Below are positions 17,767 through 25,701 of a stretch of DNA of 55,742 bases, in pieces. Source of the stretch: Prolixibacteraceae bacterium (lineage in GTDB: Bacteria > Bacteroidota > Bacteroidia > Bacteroidales > Prolixibacteraceae); NCBI GenBank assembly GCA_023229575.1, contig JALNYZ010000028.1, positions 1-55,742 on the forward strand, given 5' to 3'. Numbering within the stretch: position 1 is the stretch's first letter; each line of letters opens with the position of its first letter. Under the pieces are notes generated by a model. The model ran no database searches, was not told where the DNA came from, and saw only the letters and a program-made list of their open reading frames with translations. Both the position numbers and the translations under genes were made by a program.

Positions 17767-18405
17767 TCAATTTTCTAAATAATTATCGACCACTTTTTTT
17801 AATTCTATCTCAAATGCCTGAAAAGCAACTAAATTCCTTAAAGGGCTGAAATCTTCAATGTTTTCAGCCACTAAATGAACAGTCTTGTCAATATTAAACT
17901 TCTTGAGGTTTCGCCCCTTTTTCCCGCTTGCCTCTCTTAACAACGAATGCAATAAATCTTTAGGTTGGGTTTCTTTTTCCAGAATTTTTAGTTGCGGTAA
18001 ATTGATACAGCCACTGTAGTTTCTATTTCCAGCAGCTTTTTTAATGGCTTCTGCATCAATTAGTAACCATGTTTCCATCATCTTTACAGGAACAATACAA
18101 ATTGTCTTATCAAAATCCTCTTCCTGAAGTTCGTTATGTATTTCCTTAAATCTTTGTTCAATCATAGTGGATTTTATGGATTCGGCATCCCTGTGCACAA
18201 ATAGAATATCAAAAGGATAATACAGCTTTGCCTTATTCACTTTGTCTTTTAATCTTTTGGGTGGTTCCAGAATGTTCCTAAAATCAGCAAAACTTCCTTC
18301 ATTTGGCAACTTAGGGTATAAATCATCTAGGGACCATTTGATAATCCTAAGCAAAGTTTTATCCGAACTGCCATCTGCAATAAGTGTGTATTCTAGCGCC
18401 TTCAT
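17767..18405 (-). CDS. TOPRIM-like DUF4276-type protein
   Basis: This is a 212-residue soluble protein. The layout resembles DUF4276/TOPRIM-fold nucleases. A first strand ends in an acidic turn (TLIADGSSD, D11 replacing the usual Glu), the second acidic site is DILFVHRDAES (D66, D73, E75), and IVPVKMMETWLLIDAEAI follows (E111, D117), like the AWLLAD motif of DUF4276. Its ATG overlaps the stop of the AAA ATPase gene by four bases, implying translational coupling. ATPase plus separate TOPRIM subunit is the arrangement of split OLD-type defence systems such as PARIS (AriA/AriB). Homology to AriB itself is not evident. RloB is another possible relative. Confidence 0.65.
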   Translation of the reverse strand: MKALEYTLIADGSSDKTLLRIIKWSLDDLYPKLPNEGSFADFRNILEPPKRLKDKVNKAKLYYPFDILFVHRDAESIKSTMIEQRFKEIHNELQEEDFDKTICIVPVKMMETWLLIDAEAIKKAAGNRNYSGCINLPQLKILEKETQPKDLLHSLLREASGKKGRNLKKFNIDKTVHLVAENIEDFSPLRNLVAFQAFEIELKKVVDNYLEN

Positions 18406-19883
18406 AAATAATTAAAATCAATTAAACCTTGAGCAACATTTTCAGCAACTGTCTTTTTGCTAAATGTTTGACTGGAATTTTTTTGATATATAGGTTTATT
18501 TTCAGCTACCATTTCAGCCTTGGTATGATTGACAGTCGTTTTCTCCAAATAGGCGGATATCTCTCCGATGGAGGTTGTTTCTGCTAAACTATCGTTTGTT
18601 TTCCATGTGTTTTTTAAAGCGGAAAATCCGGTGTAAGCAATTTTTTTCTTGAATAAATCATAGTAAATTTCCTTGCCTTTTGCCAGATACAGACTCTCAT
18701 CCGGGACCTCGCTCACCACAATCGGTGAATGGGTATTAATAATAACCTGACGTAATGGATTGTCTTCATCAACTGCAAAATCAATATCGGTTGCCATATC
18801 TTTAAGCAATTCAACCATTTCACATATTTTTTTCGGGTTGATACCGTTTTCAGGTTCTTCCAGACAAATGAGGCGACTACCAGAGCTGTCTTCTTCTATA
18901 ATGGCTAATCCTAAAAAGCGCAAAGTCCCATCTGATAAGGATTGAGCGGGTAAAGTAAGTCCATCTTTAAACTTAATTTGAAGCGTTAATAAATCTCTTT
19001 TTTCATCCTTATCAATTGAGATTTCATTCACATCTTCAACTAATTCTTTCAATTTATTTGTAAGTGTCTGATAGACATCTTTGTCCTTTTTCTCTGAATG
19101 CAGTCTAAATAAGGTGGCAGGTAAATTAAGACCATTCGCTTTTATTTCGGCATTTTTTACTTCAAAGATAGAATTGGGTTGTCGTAAAGCGCTTGGTTCA
19201 AATTGCAGCATCATCCAGTTACGCATTTCCTGTCGGGCTAAAAAAGCTGTTGGCGATTCGGCTGTTACAGTTGACAACAATGTTCTTGGCATTTTATCAG
19301 CGATAAACTCGGTTGTTCTACCTTTACTCCCATCTTGGTGTAGCTTTATTTTTCCATCTACATAAGAAATAAATGGGTTTTTGGTCGATCGTCTACCTCT
19401 TAACACGGAGTTTAACCATTCACTGCTTTTATCGAAATGTATATTGCTTCTTGTATCTCTAAGTGTTCTCGGCAATAATTCTTCTTTAATAATCTCGATG
19501 GGTTCTTTAGTGCTTGATTCATCATTCAATTTAAGCTCCAATTTATATCTCAAACTGGTAATGGTTGCTTCGGCTGTTTGTCCTAAATCATCGATGCCTT
19601 TTGAGGGAATTAACATATCAATTTCAAAAGAAATCTCAGATATAAAATCGGAACCACTTCTGTAAAATATATCACGAATATTGGAGTGTTTCTGATTTTC
19701 GCTTCTTACAGATTTTGCCGCTTCTATAATTGTTTTGTCAGCAAGTCTTGACAAGAAAGAAAGTGCGTCAAAGAAATTAGATTTCCCTATTGCATTGGCT
19801 CCGGCAATACAAGTGAACGGTCCTAAGTACAGTTCACTTTGGACCAAACTTTTAAAACCATTTATTTTAATTCGCGTTATCAT
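18402..19883 (-). CDS. AAA_21-type (OLD/RloA-like) ATPase
   Basis: This is a 493-residue ABC/SMC-like ATPase. It starts MITRIKINGFKSL, with Walker A GANAIGKS (residues 28-35), the ABC-type signature LSDGTLRF (316-323), Walker B LICLEEPENG (338-347) and a switch His in INTHSPIVVSEV (H385). There is no C-terminal TOPRIM domain, unlike a classic OLD protein; the next gene supplies a candidate. It lies between mod and res, 20 bases after mod, so it is an integral member of the operon. Such ATPases act in phage sensing and nuclease control in several defence systems; its role here is inferred. Confidence 0.88.
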   Translation of the reverse strand: MITRIKINGFKSLVQSELYLGPFTCIAGANAIGKSNFFDALSFLSRLADKTIIEAAKSVRSENQKHSNIRDIFYRSGSDFISEISFEIDMLIPSKGIDDLGQTAEATITSLRYKLELKLNDESSTKEPIEIIKEELLPRTLRDTRSNIHFDKSSEWLNSVLRGRRSTKNPFISYVDGKIKLHQDGSKGRTTEFIADKMPRTLLSTVTAESPTAFLARQEMRNWMMLQFEPSALRQPNSIFEVKNAEIKANGLNLPATLFRLHSEKKDKDVYQTLTNKLKELVEDVNEISIDKDEKRDLLTLQIKFKDGLTLPAQSLSDGTLRFLGLAIIEEDSSGSRLICLEEPENGINPKKICEMVELLKDMATDIDFAVDEDNPLRQVIINTHSPIVVSEVPDESLYLAKGKEIYYDLFKKKIAYTGFSALKNTWKTNDSLAETTSIGEISAYLEKTTVNHTKAEMVAENKPIYQKNSSQTFSKKTVAENVAQGLIDFNYL

Positions 19884-19903
19884 GATAATTATCCTCTCTA
19901 TCT

Positions 19904-21496
19904 TTAAAATCTTGTTATATCTCGCGGTATTTTCTTAAAAATGATATGATTCTTAGTCATGTATTCTTTGGTAAGCAAACAGTTGTCTGCATAAATCACA
20001 TACTGCTCCGCTTTGGTTTTCAAGGTTGCCAAAAATTCATGGTTCAGTGTTGTTACTTTTTCGGGTGCGTAATAAAAGTAATAGGCTGTGTCGTTATGCT
20101 TGCCCAAAAACGAATCATGGTCATCAGGCAAATTAGATAAATCATACTTCAGCCTTTGTTTTGTTTCGGTGTAAAAAACATATTGACGAATTTTCTGAAT
20201 ACCAACCAACTCATTTAAAACACCTTCGTCAGAGAATATCGGTTGGCCTAATTCATAGAAGTCAAAATTGCTTCCATCGTCGATAGCTTTACTAGAACCA
20301 TTCATTATCCGTTTTATTCTTTCAGCCGTCAGGTCTTCTGCATAAGATTCCATCTCCGCGAGAATAAACTTTCTATTTCCACCATCTTGGTTATTTAAGT
20401 TTATAACTGCGTGAGCAGTACTTCCCGATCCTGCAAAAGAATCCAAAATTATCGAATCCTTTTTTGTAACAAGCTCTAATAATGTTTGGATTAAGATTGG
20501 AGGTTTTGGAAAAGTAAATTTTGTTTCTGGCATTAAGGCTTTTAGTTCTGAGGTACCTTGTTGTGTGTATATTCCCTCGATTATCGAATATAACTTACGT
20601 CCTCTCTCCACACCACCTATTGATTTTAAATATTGCTTGTAATTGACTGACCATTTGCCTTTTTTCTTTTCAATTACTAAATCATTATTTTGTAATGCAG
20701 TTACAACCCTCTCCTTTGACCATTGCCACTGCTTTGTGGGCCAAATATCCTCTCCTTCAAATGTTATTGGATAACGCAAATTTGGACGATCATCCATACT
20801 GGTCGTTGCGAGTGGTTGTAACCTATAAGGTCCGCGATCATTTATTTTATCATCCTGAAATTTATAATATTTCAATATTGATTCATCATGAGCTAAGGTA
20901 AGTTCACTAATAGCCTCTATATTTTTCGCATAAAAGAAAATGTATTCATGCAGGTTAACTAAATGTTTTGATTTAGCCCCTCCACCATAACTTTTTTTCC
21001 AAACAATTGTTTCAATACAGTTTTTTCTTCCAAATATCTCTTCTAATATTAGACTTAAGTAATTGAATTCAAAATTGTCTATTGATATGAAAATCAATCC
21101 ATCATCTGCAAGTAGTTTATGCAATAGCTTTAACCTTGGGTACATCATACACAGCCATTTGTCGTGACGGCTTAGGTCTTCGCCCTCTTTGCCAACAACA
21201 GAATTAAGCCACTTTTTAAATTTCGGGTCGTTTACATTATCATTATATACCCAGCCTTCATTGCCCGTATTGTATGGCGGATCTATGTAGATGCAATTTA
21301 TTCTTCCTTCGTATTCAGGTAATAATGCCTTCAGCGCTTCGAGGTTGTCGCCATGGATAATTTTATTTCCGCTATTGGTTTCTTTGTCAGACTGTTTCCC
21401 ATTGTCAAAGCCGTAGGAGTGTTCCAATACTTTAAACGGAACATCCAAATGATGATTAATAACCTTCTCTTTTCCTATCCAATGTAAGGTGGGCAT
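19904..21496 (-). CDS. mod: Type III DNA adenine methyltransferase (Mod)
   Basis: This 530-residue subunit sets target recognition and methylates adenine. Motif IV is DPPYNTG (residues 72-78) and motif I is FAGSGST (354-360). Catalytic motif before SAM motif is the order of beta-class enzymes of type III systems. The region between them holds the target-recognition domain and is the most variable part. The protein is somewhat shorter than the common 600-650 residues. It is the first gene of the four-gene operon; its start MPTLHWIGKEKV fits the family. No simple sequence repeat for phase variation is visible in or before it. Confidence 0.94.
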   Translation of the reverse strand: MPTLHWIGKEKVINHHLDVPFKVLEHSYGFDNGKQSDKETNSGNKIIHGDNLEALKALLPEYEGRINCIYIDPPYNTGNEGWVYNDNVNDPKFKKWLNSVVGKEGEDLSRHDKWLCMMYPRLKLLHKLLADDGLIFISIDNFEFNYLSLILEEIFGRKNCIETIVWKKSYGGGAKSKHLVNLHEYIFFYAKNIEAISELTLAHDESILKYYKFQDDKINDRGPYRLQPLATTSMDDRPNLRYPITFEGEDIWPTKQWQWSKERVVTALQNNDLVIEKKKGKWSVNYKQYLKSIGGVERGRKLYSIIEGIYTQQGTSELKALMPETKFTFPKPPILIQTLLELVTKKDSIILDSFAGSGSTAHAVINLNNQDGGNRKFILAEMESYAEDLTAERIKRIMNGSSKAIDDGSNFDFYELGQPIFSDEGVLNELVGIQKIRQYVFYTETKQRLKYDLSNLPDDHDSFLGKHNDTAYYFYYAPEKVTTLNHEFLATLKTKAEQYVIYADNCLLTKEYMTKNHIIFKKIPRDITRF

Positions 21497-21628
21497 AAAT
21501 TAATTTCAGGTTTAGCTATTTAAAAACTTAAAGGTACAATTTCCATTGGAGCTTTGGCAAGATCATCACTTTTTTATGCAATTGATGCACATATGCCCCA
21601 CTTTTTCAGGTTGGACCAAACTCAATCC

Positions 21629-22018
21629 TCAGGTTCCGGAGCCTTCACCGTCCGCTTTGTTGATTTTGCTGTAAAACGCTTTCGCCATCGTTTTACCCCT
21701 GAATTTGGCCCGATCGGCGACCATCCCTTCAAAGAGCTCATCCACGGTAGTACACCACACCTCTAACCAGTGGTCGAAATGTTCTTTTTTTATCTGCATG
21801 TTGAAATGCAGCGGTACCGGGTTCCCAAAATAGTCGGGACGCCGGAGCAGTACCGTGTGCCAGAAGCGGTAAAGTTTTTTGTGGTGGGCATCCCATTTCC
21901 CTTCCAGCCGGTCGTTGAAAAAATGACCGATCTTCCCGTCTTCCCTGACTTTGGCGTAAAATGCATCCACCAGCCGGTGAACGTCTTTCAGTGTGGTTAT
22001 GTCTTGGGCCATGCACAT
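21629..22018 (-). CDS. Group 3 truncated haemoglobin
   Basis: This 129-residue single-domain globin is of the group III (TrHb3/P) type. The segment VDAFYAKVREDGKIGHFF is the B/E helix region. HFDHWLEVWCTTVDELF carries the proximal His region, with the typical Trp and the TVDELF tail. Such proteins bind oxygen, nitric oxide or peroxide in the cytoplasm. Two possible starts exist (22018 and 22012); the choice changes only MC at the N-terminus. The gene is divergent from the multihaem cytochrome, which suits a shared role in nitrogen-oxide or redox stress, but this is inference. Confidence 0.88.
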   Translation of the reverse strand: MCMAQDITTLKDVHRLVDAFYAKVREDGKIGHFFNDRLEGKWDAHHKKLYRFWHTVLLRRPDYFGNPVPLHFNMQIKKEHFDHWLEVWCTTVDELFEGMVADRAKFRGKTMAKAFYSKINKADGEGSGT

Positions 22019-22161
22019 ACTTTTTGGTACTCAAAAATCGTAAAAAAAATCACACGAAGCTTTGATAATTTATGGTGGACATTGATCTTAACAAATACCC
22101 GCCACTTATTGAGAATGAATCTTTTTAGCACTACCTATCTAGATATTTAGATGAAAAGCGA

Positions 22162-22169
22162 TAATTTTG
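22162..22169 (+). promoter_or_regulatory. -7 box (TAATTTTG) for the multihaem cytochrome
   Basis: A perfect TAnnTTTG lies 27 bases before the ATG at 22197. It overlaps a possible TTG start at 22167, which argues for the downstream ATG. Confidence 0.7.
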
Positions 22170-22196
22170 GGCGAAATCAAATTATTAACAGAGTTT

Positions 22197-23696
22197 ATGA
22201 AACCATCAAGGAGTTTTTATAACTGGATGAGCCTTACCGGATTTGTTATCGCGGCCAACAGTTTGCTTGTGATACTTGTTCTATTCCTTTTCTCACTTTT
22301 TTCTGCCCAGAGTAACACCTATCTGGGGTTATACATTTACATTATTGTGCCAATGTTTTTGGTCATTGGCTTGTTGCTGATCCCATTGGGAATCATTCTT
22401 CGTATCCGTAAAAAAGAGACTTCACCCGAAGATCCGGGCGCATGGCCGGTATGGAACCTGAACGACCCAAAATTTCGTTCCGGGTTTATTACCATCTCTG
22501 TCATCACAGTAATTCTGTTGTTGATTTCGGCTATGGGAAGTTATAAGGCATTTCAATATACCGAATCCGTTGAGTTCTGCGGAAAACTCTGTCACCAGGT
22601 GATGGAACCCGAATATGTCTCTTACCAGCACTCTCCACATGCCCGTGTTGCCTGTGTGGAATGCCACGTGGGCGAAGGAGCCGACTGGTATATAAAGTCA
22701 AAATTATCAGGCCTTTATCAGGTCTATTCTGTTACCTTCAAAAAGTATTCCCGTCCGATTGAAACGCCATTGCACAATTTGAGGCCGGCCCGCGAAACCT
22801 GCGAACGTTGCCACTGGCCAGAGAAATTCTATTCCAGAAAGCTGATCAACATTCGCTCCTACCTGACAGACTCGGCTAGTACCGAATGGAACAACTCCCT
22901 GATGATGAAAATTGGTCCTGAATACAGCGCCCAGGGGTTGACAGAGGGAATTCACTGGCACATCAACAAGAATTTCAAGATCGAATATGTCTCAACAACA
23001 AAGGATAGGGAGAGTATTCCATGGGTAAAAATGACCAATTTGAAGACCGGCGAAGTAAAGACCTTCATGGACAGCGACAATCCTGTCACAAAGGCAACCC
23101 TCGATTCGATTCCTGCCAGGACCATGGACTGCATGGATTGTCACAACAGGCCTTCCCATCTTTACAACTCACCGACCTTCTATATCAACAACGCCATGGT
23201 AGCCGGAAAGATTCCTAAGGATCTTCCCTATATCAAAAAGGCAGCCATGGAGGCATTGAAAACTTCTTACACCAGCATGGATTCAGCCATGAATATGATC
23301 AATCAGACAATTGTTGATTTTTATAAAGGAAATCATGCGGATGTATATACCAAAGAGTCAAAGAGAATTACCGATGCCATTGCCGCCATTCAGGCAGAAT
23401 ATAAAAACAATGCTTTCCCCTTCATGAAGGCGGACGCCACCCGTTACCTGAACCACATTGGCCACCTCGAATCGGACGGGTGTTTCAGGTGTCACTCTGA
23501 TCGACATAAAACTGAAAAAGGAGAGACAATTTCGCGCGACTGTAACCTTTGTCATGTGATTGTTAACCAGGGCCCCACGGGTAATGTAACCAATAGTTCT
23601 GTCGATAAGGCGCTTGAATTCGTCCATCCTATCGAAATAAGAGGGGCCTGGAAAACCTCGTTCTGTTCAGAGTGCCACAAGGTTCTGTATGAATAG
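22197..23696 (+). CDS. NapC/NirT-like membrane multihaem cytochrome c
   Basis: This is a 499-residue membrane-anchored c-type cytochrome. Three membrane helices lie at about residues 12-36, 44-70 and 97-115, followed by a periplasmic haem domain. Haem sites are CGKLCH (C128, CX3CH), CVECH (153), CERCH (202), CMDCH (312), CFRCH (429), CNLCH (449) and CSECH (490): six canonical CXXCH plus one CX3CH. The motif order around the first two sites is that of NapC/NirT quinol dehydrogenases. The protein is much longer than a tetrahaem NapC. It probably carries electrons from menaquinol to a periplasmic reductase, but no reductase gene lies next to it. The ATG at 22197 follows a good promoter. Confidence 0.9.
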   Translation: MKPSRSFYNWMSLTGFVIAANSLLVILVLFLFSLFSAQSNTYLGLYIYIIVPMFLVIGLLLIPLGIILRIRKKETSPEDPGAWPVWNLNDPKFRSGFITISVITVILLLISAMGSYKAFQYTESVEFCGKLCHQVMEPEYVSYQHSPHARVACVECHVGEGADWYIKSKLSGLYQVYSVTFKKYSRPIETPLHNLRPARETCERCHWPEKFYSRKLINIRSYLTDSASTEWNNSLMMKIGPEYSAQGLTEGIHWHINKNFKIEYVSTTKDRESIPWVKMTNLKTGEVKTFMDSDNPVTKATLDSIPARTMDCMDCHNRPSHLYNSPTFYINNAMVAGKIPKDLPYIKKAAMEALKTSYTSMDSAMNMINQTIVDFYKGNHADVYTKESKRITDAIAAIQAEYKNNAFPFMKADATRYLNHIGHLESDGCFRCHSDRHKTEKGETISRDCNLCHVIVNQGPTGNVTNSSVDKALEFVHPIEIRGAWKTSFCSECHKVLYE

Positions 23697-23697
23697 G

Positions 23698-23762
23698 AGT
23701 TATAAGTTATGAGTTATGAGTTATAAATCACTTCCATAACTCATAACTTATAACTCATAACT
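23698..23762. repeat. Heptamer AGTTATR repeat arranged as an inverted repeat
   Basis: Four head-to-tail units of AGTTATR (23698-23726) are followed by a short spacer and four inverted units (23736-23762). The whole can fold into a long AT-rich hairpin. It starts directly after the cytochrome stop and may end its transcript. The same heptamer recurs at 33188-33270. Confidence 0.9.
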
Positions 23763-23766
23763 GTCT

Positions 23767-23774
23767 TATATTTG
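23767..23774 (+). promoter_or_regulatory. -7 box (TATATTTG) very close to the SDR start codon
   Basis: A perfect TAnnTTTG ends only five bases before the ATG at 23780. The transcription start would fall at or next to the start codon, giving a leaderless mRNA. Confidence 0.65.
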
Positions 23775-23779
23775 CAGGA

Positions 23780-25213
23780 ATGAAGGTATTGTTGACGGGT
23801 AGTACCGGCTATATTGGCAAGAGGTTGCTTCAGAATCTTACTGATAACGGGCACGATGTTACCTGCTTTGTCCGAAGCATGGAGCGGCTGATCGTGCCAC
23901 GCCAGGCGCATTCTAAAGTGGAAGGTCAAGAGATCGATTTGCTGAAACCAATACCTGAACACCTTCATTCCCTGGATATTGATGTTGCATTCTACCTGGT
24001 CCATTCCATGTCATCCTCTATCGGTTTATTTATGCAAGAGGAGGCTTTGTCGGCCAAAAACTTTGCCAACTTTATCAGCAAGACCAACTGCAAACAGGTT
24101 ATTTACCTGAGTGGTATCTCAAATTCCGAAAAGCTCTCCAGACACCTTCAGTCCAGAAAAGATGTTGAAGAGCTGCTGAGGATGTCGGGCAAACACCTTA
24201 CAGTACTTCGGGCAGGGATCATCGTTGGTAGTGGCAGTGCATCTTTCGAAATTATCCGCGACCTGATGGAAGTTTTGCCGGTTGTGCTTGCTCCTGCCTG
24301 GGTAAAAACACTCTGTCAGCCGCTTGGTGTAGCCGATGTACTGAAATACCTCACTGGATGCATGCTCAACGATAAGACCTTTGATGACATTTTTGACATC
24401 GGGGGACCTGAAATCTTGTCTTACAAACAGATGCTTTTGCAATATGCCGAGGTACGCGGGCTTAAAAGGTGGATTGGGGTAGCTCCTTTCTTCAGCCCCA
24501 GGATGTCCTCCTACTGGCTCTATTTTGTCACCTCCACCTCCTATTACCTTGCCGCCAACCTGGTCGACAGCATGAAGGTCGAAGTGGTGTGCAAAGACAA
24601 CAGGCTCCAGCAAATGTTGGCCATTCAACCCTTAACCTACCGGGAAGCCTGCAGAAGGGCCCTGGAACGTATCAATCTCGATACCGTTGCCTCCAGTTGG
24701 ACCGATGCGATGTCCATGACCAAGAGTAACCAGCTTTTTGAATACCTCGATGTTCCCAGATATGGGATCCTTCACGATAGGAGAAGCTTGAAAATCAAGG
24801 GTGATCCCGATAAAATTCTGGAGAAAGTCTTCTCCATTGGGGGAGAGACCGGGTGGTACTTTGCCAACTGGATCTGGAATATTCGCGGAGTGATCGATAA
24901 AATGGTGGGCGGAGTCGGACTGCGCCGTGGGCGGAGGAATGCGACAGACCTTAATCCGGGCGATGCCCTCGATTTCTGGAGGGTATTGATTGCCGATCGC
25001 CCTAACAAACGGTTACTTCTCTTTGCCGAAATGAAGGTGCCGGGAGAGGCCTGGCTTGAATTCAGGATCGTATTGAGAGAGGATGGATTTTACCTGACCC
25101 AGACTGCCACTTTTATGCCAAAAGGATTGAGCGGGCGCATTTATTGGTGGGGACTCTTACCCATTCACCTGGTAATGTTTCAGCAAATGATCCGGGCCAT
25201 CGTGCACGAATGA
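23780..25213 (+). CDS. SDR-type NAD(P)-binding protein with C-terminal DUF2867
   Basis: This is a 477-residue cytoplasmic protein. The N-terminal Rossmann fold begins immediately (LLTGSTGYIGKRL, residues 4-16) and includes VIYLSGI and GGPEILSYKQML, as in atypical SDR/NmrA-like proteins. From about residue 330 a DUF2867 domain follows (GETGWYFANWIWNIRG, LNPGDALDFWRV, MKVPGEAWLEFRI), ending MIRAIVHE. This two-domain architecture is common in Bacteroidota; substrate and reaction are unknown. The nucleotide motif at residue 7 fixes the start at 23780 despite the promoter being only five bases away. Confidence 0.9.
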   Translation: MKVLLTGSTGYIGKRLLQNLTDNGHDVTCFVRSMERLIVPRQAHSKVEGQEIDLLKPIPEHLHSLDIDVAFYLVHSMSSSIGLFMQEEALSAKNFANFISKTNCKQVIYLSGISNSEKLSRHLQSRKDVEELLRMSGKHLTVLRAGIIVGSGSASFEIIRDLMEVLPVVLAPAWVKTLCQPLGVADVLKYLTGCMLNDKTFDDIFDIGGPEILSYKQMLLQYAEVRGLKRWIGVAPFFSPRMSSYWLYFVTSTSYYLAANLVDSMKVEVVCKDNRLQQMLAIQPLTYREACRRALERINLDTVASSWTDAMSMTKSNQLFEYLDVPRYGILHDRRSLKIKGDPDKILEKVFSIGGETGWYFANWIWNIRGVIDKMVGGVGLRRGRRNATDLNPGDALDFWRVLIADRPNKRLLLFAEMKVPGEAWLEFRIVLREDGFYLTQTATFMPKGLSGRIYWWGLLPIHLVMFQQMIRAIVHE

Positions 25214-25241
25214 GGGGTGAAGGTGGTATCCGACATTTTTC

Positions 25242-25249
25242 TACCTTTG
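25242..25249 (+). promoter_or_regulatory. -7 box (TACCTTTG) four bases from the next start codon
   Basis: A full TAnnTTTG match, followed by four bases and then ATG at 25254. This is a second candidate leaderless promoter. Confidence 0.6.
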
Positions 25250-25253
25250 TGCA

Positions 25254-25628
25254 ATGGATACACTGGAATCAGCTTTCAAAATAGACATGCATAATCCCTG
25301 GCTGGTAATCCCGGCCATTTTGTTTGGATTGCTGATCACCTATTTTTTTATCAAATTCTTTACTGTCTTCTTTCAGTTTATTCAGGCCAAAGGATGTCTG
25401 ACGGTGCTGCTCATTACGCTGGTCGGATTGCCCGGTATTGTTGCGATTACCCTTTTATCTGGCTATACAGTGGTCGCCTCCATTCTGATTCTCTTCGCGG
25501 TGATTGGGGTCATCACCGGTTACATCGCCCGTGATTCGGAGGAAAACGTAGGGAAATTCGGTAATTTCATCATGATTGTATCGATCATTACCCTGCTGTT
25601 GGCCTTGTTTCTTGTTAGGTTCGCTTAG
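25254..25628 (+). CDS. Small integral membrane protein, unknown function
   Basis: This is a 124-residue protein with four predicted membrane helices (for example WLVIPAILFGLLITYFFIKF, LTVLLITLVGLPGIVAITLL, VVASILILFAVIGVITGYIA and IMIVSIITLLLALFLVRF) and short charged loops such as ARDSEENVGKFG. No family motif is recognised. It is transcribed in the same direction as the SDR gene, 40 bases later, but has its own -7 box. Confidence 0.7.
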   Translation: MDTLESAFKIDMHNPWLVIPAILFGLLITYFFIKFFTVFFQFIQAKGCLTVLLITLVGLPGIVAITLLSGYTVVASILILFAVIGVITGYIARDSEENVGKFGNFIMIVSIITLLLALFLVRFA

Positions 25629-25701
25629 TTACATCTATCTTGAGAGGCGCTCCCCGTCAGTCTATCAGGAGGCGTCATCTACTCGATTGTGGCTCGGTTT
25701 T

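Noticed and set aside
22167..22196. TTG start for the multihaem cytochrome
   Set aside because: It overlaps a perfect -7 box and would be upstream of the likely transcription start.
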